Positions 18,372-25,371 of a DNA stretch of 64,000 bases are shown piece after piece. The notes below the pieces were generated by a model that was not told the DNA's origin, made no database searches, and saw only the letters and a program-made list of their open reading frames with translations. Every line of letters begins with the position of its first letter. Position 1 is the stretch's first letter. Source of the DNA: Rhizobiaceae bacterium (lineage in GTDB: Bacteria; Pseudomonadota; Alphaproteobacteria; Rhizobiales; Rhizobiaceae); assembly GCA_019635795.1 (NCBI GenBank), contig JAHBYV010000010.1:79382-143381 (forward strand), written 5' to 3'. A program made the translations under genes and the position numbers.

Positions 18372-20345
18372 TCATTGCAGGCCAAGCCTGGTTCTGGTGC
18401 GTTGCGCACCTGCTGCTATGAGCCGGTCAGCGATGATGGCTATGAATGCGACGGCGAGGCCCGCGACAAGACCACGACCCGTGTCGGCCTTCGTCAGTGC
18501 GATATAGACTTCCTGCCCAAGGTCGCGCGTGCCGACGAGCGCGGTAATCACCAGCATGGAAAGCGCGAACATAATGGTCTGGTTCAGGCCGAGCATTATG
18601 TCAGGCAGCGCGAGCTTCAGCTTGATCTTGGTGAGCAATTGCCAGTTGGTGCAGCCCATGGCGCGGCCAGCTTCGATGAGGCGCGGGTCCACTTTCTGCA
18701 AGCCAAGCGCGGTGTAGCGGATTGCTGGCGCGATCGAATAGGCGACAACTGCCAGCATGGCGGTGAAATCGCCGACGCGAAACAGCATCACTGCTGGCAT
18801 CAGGTAGACGAAGGATGGCAGGGTTTGCAGCGTGTCGATAATGGCCTGCACCACGCGCCAAAGCTGCTTGCGCTCGGCTGAAACAATCCCCACCGGTATG
18901 CCAATCAAGGTCGCCAGCAGCACGGACACGCCGCACAGATAAACCGTTATCATTGCCTTTTCCCATTGGCCCGTTGCGGCAATGAGGAAAGCCAGAACAG
19001 AGACGAGAATGGCCAGGCTGAGGCCGCCAAGCCGCCAACCCGAATAAGCAAGAAGGCCGACGACCCCGAGCCAGGGCAGGCCACCCAGAAACCGCTTGAA
19101 CGGTACAAGTATATTCAGGAGGAAGAAGTTCTTGATGGCTTCCAGCGTGTCGAAATAGTTCACATTGATCCATTCCACCGCCTGTCCAAACGCCGTTCCG
19201 CTGGAGACTGTCCAGCTCTTTGGATAGGTCTGGAAGGCAGGGATCAGCAGACCGATAGCCGTGGTCACGGCGACCAGAACGAGGGCTGCTGTCAGATAAG
19301 GATAGCGCCCCACGAAACCCGTCTTGCCTGCGTGCCCATGAAACTCACCCATCTTCAGCGCCATAGCCTGACTGAGACGGTCCAGCGCGACCGCGAGTGC
19401 CACAATGGCAAGCCCCGCCACCACACCCGCGCCAATGTCGAGCCGTCGCAAGGCTGCGAGCACGTCAAATCCAAGGCCGCCTGCACCGATCATTGATGCA
19501 ATAATGACCATGTTCAGGGAAAGCATTATGACCTGATTGACACCAACCATCAGGCTGTCCCGCGCCGAGGGCACCATGACGCGCCACGTCATTTGCCGAC
19601 GTGTGCAGCCAATCATGCGGCCAAGGTCTCGAACCTCGGAAGGCACAGCGCGCAGCGCCAGAACGGTTATACGCGTCATGGGAGGCATGGCGTAAATCAC
19701 TGTTGCCACAATTGCGGCAGTTGGACCGAACCCGAACAGAAATAAGATGGGAACGAGATAGGCGAACACAGGGATCGTTTGCATCAGATCAAGCAGTGGG
19801 CGCAAAGCGGCGTCAAAACGCGGCCAGCGATATGCAGCAAGACCGAGAAGCAGGCCGCCGACCACACCTATCGGCGCGGCCACCAGTATGGAAGCCAGCG
19901 TCACCATGGCGCTGTTCCATTGGCCGAAAATGGCGAGGAAAACGAAGCAGCCAGCGGCGAAAATCGCAAGCCGGGCGCCGCCCGCATAATGGCCGATCAT
20001 GCCTACAATTGCGATGACCGCAATCCATGAAAGGGGCGGAGCGAGTTGAATTGCCGACGATCCGCGACCGGAAAGGAAACCGGTAGACAACAGACTCAGG
20101 GCTGCCTGGTATGGCACTTCAACGACCGCCGCAATGAACCGCGTCAATTGGGTGAATGTGAACAGGCCGAATGTCGCGTCATTCAACAGCCACTTCAGTA
20201 AATTGCTGATCCACTTTGCAGCCGGGATTGTCCACGTTTTCGGGTAATCAAGCGCCCATTTTGCGACCGGCTCGCCATACCGCCAAAGCAGCACAAACGC
20301 AGCCAGGATCAACAACCATCCGATGATTGACCGGCCCTGCGTCAT
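18372..20345 (-). CDS. Betaine-type ABC transporter permease, two fused membrane domains
   Basis: 657 residues, about twice the length of a ProW/OpuAB permease. Two BPD-type permease modules are present. The first carries the EAA-like loop RDLGRMIGCTRRQMTW (about 240-256), the second IEAGRAMGCTNWQLLTK (about 555-572). Each is flanked by several hydrophobic segments, with DLMQTIPVFAYLVP and DTLQTLPSFVYLMP as matching pairs. The fusion would let one polypeptide form the whole membrane channel of the importer. It lies between the ATPase gene (25-bp gap) and the first dehydrogenase. Substrate class (glycine betaine, choline, proline betaine or a related quaternary amine) follows from the family and the linked demethylases. 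Confidence 0.9.
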   Translation of the reverse strand: MTQGRSIIGWLLILAAFVLLWRYGEPVAKWALDYPKTWTIPAAKWISNLLKWLLNDATFGLFTFTQLTRFIAAVVEVPYQAALSLLSTGFLSGRGSSAIQLAPPLSWIAVIAIVGMIGHYAGGARLAIFAAGCFVFLAIFGQWNSAMVTLASILVAAPIGVVGGLLLGLAAYRWPRFDAALRPLLDLMQTIPVFAYLVPILFLFGFGPTAAIVATVIYAMPPMTRITVLALRAVPSEVRDLGRMIGCTRRQMTWRVMVPSARDSLMVGVNQVIMLSLNMVIIASMIGAGGLGFDVLAALRRLDIGAGVVAGLAIVALAVALDRLSQAMALKMGEFHGHAGKTGFVGRYPYLTAALVLVAVTTAIGLLIPAFQTYPKSWTVSSGTAFGQAVEWINVNYFDTLEAIKNFFLLNILVPFKRFLGGLPWLGVVGLLAYSGWRLGGLSLAILVSVLAFLIAATGQWEKAMITVYLCGVSVLLATLIGIPVGIVSAERKQLWRVVQAIIDTLQTLPSFVYLMPAVMLFRVGDFTAMLAVVAYSIAPAIRYTALGLQKVDPRLIEAGRAMGCTNWQLLTKIKLKLALPDIMLGLNQTIMFALSMLVITALVGTRDLGQEVYIALTKADTGRGLVAGLAVAFIAIIADRLIAAGAQRTRTRLGLQ

Positions 20346-20370
20346 GGCATAGCGCCTACCATCATCATGG

Positions 20371-21378
20371 TCATCCCCGCATCAACACGTCAACGACGTC
20401 GGCACGGTGCAGGGTACCAACTGTTTTGCCGCTTTCGTCCTGAACGGTCAGCGCATCAATGCCCGCTTCGAATAAAGGCGCTGCATCCGCAATGGTGGTA
20501 CGCATGGAGATCGGCGGACCGTTAGATGCACCGGGCTTCATGATCGAATGCGCGCGCAAGACTTTCGCTTTCGCCACATTGCGGGTGAAGGCCGCCACAT
20601 ATGCATCTGACGGATTCAACACGAGGTCTTCCGGGGTTCCGGCCTGAACGATTTCCCCGTCCTTCATGATTGCAATGCGATCTGCGAGCCGGATGGCCTC
20701 GTCGAAGTCGTGCGTGATGAAAACGATCGTCTTTTTCAGCACGGACTGCAAACGGATGAACTCGTCCTGCATTTCACGCCGTATCAGTGGATCCAGCGCG
20801 GAGAAGGGTTCATCCAGAAACCATAGCTCCGGTTCCACAGCCAGCGAACGGGCAATGCCGACGCGTTGTTGCTGTCCGCCAGATAGCTCACGTGGGAAAA
20901 ACCGTTCGCGTCCTGAAAGTCCGACAAGTTCAATCATCTTCATGGCGCGGGATTCACGGGTTGCACGGTCCACCCCCTGCACTTCCAGTGGAAAAGCCAC
21001 GTTGGCCAGAACGCTTAAATGCGGAAGTAGCGCGAAGTTCTGGAACACCATCCCCATTTGGTGCCGGCGAATTTCGATCATTCGCGCATCAGAAGCGGCG
21101 AGCAGATTCTCGCCGTTGAAGATTATTTCGCCTGAGGTCGGTTCGATCAACCGCGAGAGACACCGGACCAGCGTTGATTTGCCGGAACCGGACAGCCCCA
21201 TGATAACAAAAATCTCGCCGGTGCGGACCCCAAGGTTAACACCCCGAACCGCACCGACGAGTCCTGACTCCCCAAGCTGTTCAGGCCTGGGGCTGCCCCC
21301 CGTGGCAGCCAGAAATTCACGTGCCCCAGAACCAAAGATTTTCCAGACATCGCGGCAAACAATCTTTTCTTCCGCCAT
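20371..21378 (-). CDS. Betaine-type ABC transporter ATPase (ProV/OpuAA family)
   Basis: 335 residues. Walker A GLSGSGKST at 61-69, signature LSGGQQQR at 165-172 and Walker B LWFLDEP near 185-191 are intact. A C-terminal tail (about 270-335) with TIADAAPLFEAGIDALTV and GKTVGTLHRADVVDVL looks like a CBS segment. CBS modules of this family can gate transport by ionic strength or nucleotides, but only about one CBS unit seems to be present. The insertion AATGGSPRPEQLGESGLV before Walker A is longer than in many relatives. It follows the binding-protein gene across a GC-rich hairpin and precedes the permease gene by 25 bp. Confidence 0.92.
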   Translation of the reverse strand: MAEEKIVCRDVWKIFGSGAREFLAATGGSPRPEQLGESGLVGAVRGVNLGVRTGEIFVIMGLSGSGKSTLVRCLSRLIEPTSGEIIFNGENLLAASDARMIEIRRHQMGMVFQNFALLPHLSVLANVAFPLEVQGVDRATRESRAMKMIELVGLSGRERFFPRELSGGQQQRVGIARSLAVEPELWFLDEPFSALDPLIRREMQDEFIRLQSVLKKTIVFITHDFDEAIRLADRIAIMKDGEIVQAGTPEDLVLNPSDAYVAAFTRNVAKAKVLRAHSIMKPGASNGPPISMRTTIADAAPLFEAGIDALTVQDESGKTVGTLHRADVVDVLMRG

Positions 21379-21424
21379 TGCCCCGGTCAGCCAATTCTCG
21401 TCTGAGGTTCAAATGAATTGAAAA

Positions 21425-21452
21425 GTGCCCGCCGCAGCCCCGGCGGCGGGCT
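21425..21452 (-). terminator. Hairpin between binding-protein and ATPase genes
   Basis: On the minus strand GCCCGCCGC and GCGGCGGGC form a perfect 9-bp GC-rich stem around a 7-base loop, followed by ACTTTT. It lies just after the stop of the substrate-binding-protein gene. A partial terminator here would explain a higher level of binding protein than of membrane components, a common arrangement in ABC importer operons. Confidence 0.7.
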
Positions 21453-21466
21453 TCCCCCCAAATCTC

Positions 21467-22432
21467 CTACTTCTTGATCCACTCAGACCAGCGCGGCTCG
21501 TTCTGGGTCATCCATTCCGCCACAACGTCGTCCACCGATTTGCCCTCAAGATCGACCTTGGTAATCATCTGGCCCATCTCATCATTGTCCACGGTGAATG
21601 CCTTGATTGCGGCATAGGCCCCCGGCCATTTGTCCTTGACGCCGACCCAGCCCACTTTCCAGATTTCGCCGAACGGCTTGCCGCAGTCATACAGCGCATC
21701 GGGGTTCGAGCCCCAAGCCGGATCGGTGTAACATTCCTTGGTATATTCCGGGAATTCCACCCATTCGCCCTTGTATTTTGCGGGCGCCCAGTGCGGTGCG
21801 TAAATCCACAGCATGATTGGCGCTTTGCGTTGGTAGGCCGATTCAAGTTCGGCAAACAGTGCCGCGTCGGTTCCCGCGTGCACCACCTCGAAAGGCAGCT
21901 CCAGCGCCTCGACGCGTTCGTCGTCGAAGCCACCCCATGTTACCGGACCGCCAAGATAGCGTCCCTTGGGTGCGGTTTCGGCGGTAGAGAATGCCTCGGC
22001 GCATTTTTCATCCTTCAGCGCTTCCCAGTTGGGAAGGCCGGGGCACTTTTCTTTCATATACTCGGGATACCACCACTCTTCTTTGGCCTTCATGCCGGTT
22101 GGGCCGATATTCTCGACCTTGCCTGTCGCGGTGGCAGCATCCATCGCGTCGCGTCCCGTGGTTTCCCACATTTCCATTGCAACACTCAGGTCGCCGGTTT
22201 CGAGGCCGGCAAATTGTGCGAGATAATCCGCCTGAACGTACTCGATGTTGTAACCCGCCTTTTTCAGGACTTCGCCCATGATGTGGGTGGTGATGAGCTG
22301 CCCGGTCCAGTCATGCAGGGTAAGCTTTATAGGATCAGATGATTCTTGTGCCTGAGCTGCTCCGCTAAGAGCCAGTGCCATCAGCGCCGCAGCGCCAGTG
22401 CAGCCCAGCAAAAAACGCCGTGCCCGATTCAT
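21467..22432 (-). CDS. Periplasmic substrate-binding protein of a betaine-type ABC importer
   Basis: 321 residues from the ATG at 22432; AGGAG lies 7 bases upstream, and longer in-frame starts lack one. The signal peptide is clear: MNRARRFLLGCTGAAALMAL, then ALSGAAQAQ with cleavage after AQA. The mature part matches the OpuAC/ProX fold, with aromatic stretches such as LHDWTGQL, VTWGGFDDE and WIYAPHWAPAKY that could supply a cation-pi cage for a quaternary ammonium. It heads the minus-strand operon of transporter, two dehydrogenases and kinase. Four cysteines in the mature part (in EKCPG, DEKCAE, KECYT and YDCGK) suggest disulfides. Confidence 0.9.
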   Translation of the reverse strand: MNRARRFLLGCTGAAALMALALSGAAQAQESSDPIKLTLHDWTGQLITTHIMGEVLKKAGYNIEYVQADYLAQFAGLETGDLSVAMEMWETTGRDAMDAATATGKVENIGPTGMKAKEEWWYPEYMKEKCPGLPNWEALKDEKCAEAFSTAETAPKGRYLGGPVTWGGFDDERVEALELPFEVVHAGTDAALFAELESAYQRKAPIMLWIYAPHWAPAKYKGEWVEFPEYTKECYTDPAWGSNPDALYDCGKPFGEIWKVGWVGVKDKWPGAYAAIKAFTVDNDEMGQMITKVDLEGKSVDDVVAEWMTQNEPRWSEWIKK

Positions 22433-22467
22433 GCGCATTCTCCTCTGGCAGGTATTTTTATTTTTGT

Positions 22468-22494
22468 TTAACGCAGATTGTTGCGCTGCATTAA
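22468..22494. promoter_or_regulatory. Inverted repeat in the divergent regulatory region
   Basis: TTAACGCAG-N9-CTGCATTAA has 9-bp arms with one mismatch. It lies between the binding-protein gene (minus strand) and the DeoR-type regulator (plus strand), 36 bp from the former's start. The position fits an operator controlling one or both divergent units, perhaps for the DeoR-type protein itself. Confidence 0.45.
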
Positions 22495-22606
22495 TCCTCT
22501 CGTCAACAGGAATGTGTGGCATTTCATGGCTTTTTGACTGTTACGAGTTCACATTTTGGCGACAATGCCGCAAAATACCTCACGCGATCGTGGCAGGGCC
22601 GGTTCC

Positions 22607-23368
22607 ATGCACTCCAAACGACATGGCGAAATCATGCGGCTGCTCCAGGCGGAAGGGACGATCACGGTCTCTGATCTGGCTGAAAGACTTGGCGTTTCGC
22701 TTGAGACCGTGCGCCGCGATGTTAAGCCGCTCGCCGACGAGGGCGCGGTTATCAAGATGCACGGCGCAATCGGGCTTCCAAACCTTACGGGCGAAGCGCC
22801 CTTTGAGCGGCGTATGCGGGAGAATGCAGAAGCCAAGCGCGCCATTGGCCGCCATGCCGCTGGAACCATTCGCGACGGCGATTCAATCATGCTGGATACC
22901 GGCACGACCACCAGCTATCTCGCGCGAGAGCTTTTGGGGCACAGGCGACTGACGGTCGTTACCAATTCTTCGGATGTTGCCCGCACGCTGGCGACCGTAA
23001 ATGAGAACCGGGTCTATATGGCAGGCGGCGAATTGCGCACGGACAATGGTGCTGCTTTCGGCGTTTCTGCAATCGAGTTTGTTTCCCGCTTCAACGTTAC
23101 GCACGCCTTTGTTACTGCAGGCGCGATCGACACCGCATTAGGCCTGATGGATTACAATCTGGAAGAAGCCGAATTTGCCCGCATGGTGTTGGCACGCGGC
23201 GCACGAACGGTGGTGGTTACCGACCACAGCAAGTTTGGCCGCCATGGTCTGGTTCAGGTGTGCGGATTTGAAGGGTTTGGAGAACTTATCACAGAACGCC
23301 AGCCGCCGCGTGAAATTGCCACGGCAATCCGCGACGCAGGGGGAACGCTGATCGTAACAGGCACTTGA
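22607..23368 (+). CDS. DeoR-family transcriptional regulator
   Basis: 253 residues from the ATG at 22607 (MHSKRHGEIMRLL), the usual DeoR-family beginning; an ATG at 22565 would add 14 residues, and neither has a strong ribosome binding site. The N-terminal helix-turn-helix (about 6-55) carries TVSDLAERLGVSLETVRRD. The C-terminal sugar-phosphate-sensing domain (about 75-235) has LDTGTTTSYLA and VVTNSSDVA, the phosphate-binding loops of the family. Effectors are normally phosphorylated sugars. Downstream codirectional genes encode an SDR dehydrogenase, deoxyribose-phosphate aldolase and aldehyde dehydrogenase, so a pentose or deoxyribose phosphate is the likely signal. It is divergent from the betaine operon and might also affect it. 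Confidence 0.87.
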   Translation: MHSKRHGEIMRLLQAEGTITVSDLAERLGVSLETVRRDVKPLADEGAVIKMHGAIGLPNLTGEAPFERRMRENAEAKRAIGRHAAGTIRDGDSIMLDTGTTTSYLARELLGHRRLTVVTNSSDVARTLATVNENRVYMAGGELRTDNGAAFGVSAIEFVSRFNVTHAFVTAGAIDTALGLMDYNLEEAEFARMVLARGARTVVVTDHSKFGRHGLVQVCGFEGFGELITERQPPREIATAIRDAGGTLIVTGT

Positions 23369-23447
23369 TTCAGCTTGCCCTACGCCGCTGTTGTTTTGTT
23401 TTGCCATTGCTATAAACCAATCTCTCTTGTTCAGCAGGGAGAGCGTG

Positions 23448-24197
23448 ATGACGGCATCTGATCCACGAAAGACGCTGGTTTTGACAGGCGCCAGTCGTGG
23501 CATTGGCCATGCGACGGTCAAGCGGTTTTCGCGCGAAGGATGGCGGGTCATCACCTGTTCGCGGCAGGCGTTTGCGGAAAACTGTCCATGGCCTGCCGGT
23601 CCTGAAGACCACATCAAGGTTGATCTTGCCGACCCTGAAGATGTGGGGGGTGCTGTAGCCGAAATCCGGCACCGTCTTGAGGCTCACGGCGGACAATTGA
23701 CCGCTCTGGTTAACAATGCGGGCATTTCGCCAAAGCTCAAGGATGGCGGGCGAATGAACTCGCTCGATACCCCCATGCACGTCTGGCGTGATGTGTTTCA
23801 GGTGAACTTTTTTGCACCGATCATGCTTGCGCGCGGCCTGTTCAAAGAGCTTGAGGCTGGCAGTGGCTCCATCGTCAATGTCACGTCCATTGCCGGAACG
23901 CGCGTCCATCCCTTTGCGGGAACCGCCTATGCGACATCAAAGGCGGCACTCGGCTCGCTGACACGGGAAATGGCTGCAGACTTCGGGCCATATGGAATCC
24001 GCGTCAATGCAATCGCGCCCGGCGAAATCGACACCGCCATCCTGTCTCCCGGTACGGATAAAATCGTGGAGACAATACCGCTACGTCGCCTGGGTTCTAC
24101 TGCGGAAGTGGCCGACATTATTTATTTCCTGTGCTCGGGCCAATCCTCTTATGTGACCGGTGCCGAAATCCACATCAATGGCGGACAACACGTCTGA
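23448..24197 (+). CDS. SDR-family NAD(P)-dependent oxidoreductase
   Basis: 249 residues from the ATG at 23448, preceded by AGGGAGAG; in-frame codons upstream lack a ribosome binding site. It is a classical short-chain dehydrogenase: cofactor loop TGASRGIGHA near the N-terminus, NNAG motif, catalytic Ser in VNVTSIAG and Tyr/Lys in YATSKAALG. The C-terminus has the usual SSYVTGAEIHINGG. Members oxidise or reduce sugar alcohols, hydroxy acids or steroids; the substrate is not visible. It follows the DeoR-type gene by 79 bp and precedes deoC by 70 bp, so a role with sugar or deoxysugar breakdown is inferred. Confidence 0.87.
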   Translation: MTASDPRKTLVLTGASRGIGHATVKRFSREGWRVITCSRQAFAENCPWPAGPEDHIKVDLADPEDVGGAVAEIRHRLEAHGGQLTALVNNAGISPKLKDGGRMNSLDTPMHVWRDVFQVNFFAPIMLARGLFKELEAGSGSIVNVTSIAGTRVHPFAGTAYATSKAALGSLTREMAADFGPYGIRVNAIAPGEIDTAILSPGTDKIVETIPLRRLGSTAEVADIIYFLCSGQSSYVTGAEIHINGGQHV

Positions 24198-24267
24198 TCG
24201 GCTGGTTCCTCTTGCCTTGGAACCGTCTTTCTGTCCCAATAGCTAAAATACCCCTGAGGATGGTGCC

Positions 24268-25359
24268 ATGAAGGGCAAGACACAGTCCGCCGATGTGGAG
24301 GTGACGGACCTCCCGCAAATACCGATTCGCAAGACGACTGCGCAGAAGTCCCGAAAGGCGGAAGCCTCTCCGCCCCCAGCAAACACGCCTGAACACACTG
24401 GGCACGGCATTGCTCGCAATCCGGGAATGCCTCTCGATCTCGGCTTCATCGAATCCATGCGGGCCGTGAATCGCTCTGCCTTGGAGCGGCGCGTGCAGAC
24501 AATGACCAAACGCCGCTCGATCAAGGGTGACAATCAGGCGGCATGGCTGTTGCGCGCCTTGGCGGTCATGGACCTGACCTCGCTCAATTCCAACGACACG
24601 GATGAACGCATCTTGCGGCTTTGTGCCAAGGCGTTGCAACCCCTGCGGCGAGACATCGCTGATGGCCTCGGCCTTGGAAGCACGGTTATTCGTCCGGCTG
24701 CCGTTTGCGTGTATCACCCGTTCGTCGCGACAGCCGCTGGTGCGCTCAAGGGTTCCGGCATTCACGTCGCCGCAGTTTCCACCGCCTTCCCGCATGGATT
24801 GGCGCCACTCGATACACGGCTGAAGGAAATTGAAGCTTCCGTGAAAGACGGGGCGGATGAGATTGACGTCGTTATTCGGCGTGGTCTGGTTTACGGTGCC
24901 AAATGGCAGGAGCTGTACGATGAAATTGCGGCTATGCGTGCTGCCTGCGGCGATGCGCATTTGAAGGTCATTCTCGGCACGGGCGACCTTGCGACTTTGC
25001 GAAATGTCACTGTTGCTTCGATGGTGGCGATGATGGCGGGTGCCGACTTCATTAAAACGTCTACCGGCAAGGAAAGCACAAACGCTACGCTACCAGTCGG
25101 CCTGGCGATGGTGCGTGCGATCCGCGCCTATTTCGAGGAAACCGGCTATATGATTGGCTTCAAGCCTGCTGGCGGAATTTCAACTGCAAAGGCGGCGCTG
25201 GATTGGCTGGTTCTGATGAAGGAAGAGCTTGGCCGGCCCTGGCTGGAGCCGGAACTTTTCCGGTTCGGGGCATCGAGCCTCTTGACGGACATTGAGCGTC
25301 AACTTGAACATCACGTTACAGGCCGTTATTCGGCTAACTATCGTCATTCTCTGGCTTGA
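24268..25359 (+). CDS. deoC: Deoxyribose-phosphate aldolase
   Basis: 363 residues. It splits 2-deoxyribose 5-phosphate into glyceraldehyde 3-phosphate and acetaldehyde. The catalytic residues stand in the right places: Asp200 in DEIDVVI, Schiff-base Lys263 in DFIKTSTGK and Lys299 in IGFKPAGGIS. An unusual N-terminal extension of about 100 residues, Lys-, Thr- and Pro-rich at first, makes it longer than the roughly 220-260 residues of typical DeoC. The first 50 residues look disordered. It is followed after 12 bp by an aldehyde dehydrogenase, which could oxidise the acetaldehyde formed. deoB, the preceding step for deoxyribose 1-phosphate, lies about 17 kb away in this window. Confidence 0.93.
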   Translation: MKGKTQSADVEVTDLPQIPIRKTTAQKSRKAEASPPPANTPEHTGHGIARNPGMPLDLGFIESMRAVNRSALERRVQTMTKRRSIKGDNQAAWLLRALAVMDLTSLNSNDTDERILRLCAKALQPLRRDIADGLGLGSTVIRPAAVCVYHPFVATAAGALKGSGIHVAAVSTAFPHGLAPLDTRLKEIEASVKDGADEIDVVIRRGLVYGAKWQELYDEIAAMRAACGDAHLKVILGTGDLATLRNVTVASMVAMMAGADFIKTSTGKESTNATLPVGLAMVRAIRAYFEETGYMIGFKPAGGISTAKAALDWLVLMKEELGRPWLEPELFRFGASSLLTDIERQLEHHVTGRYSANYRHSLA

Positions 25360-25371
25360 GGATTTTGGACG

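Noticed and set aside
24175-24960. 261-codon minus-strand open frame
   Set aside because: Antisense to deoC; no recognisable motif.
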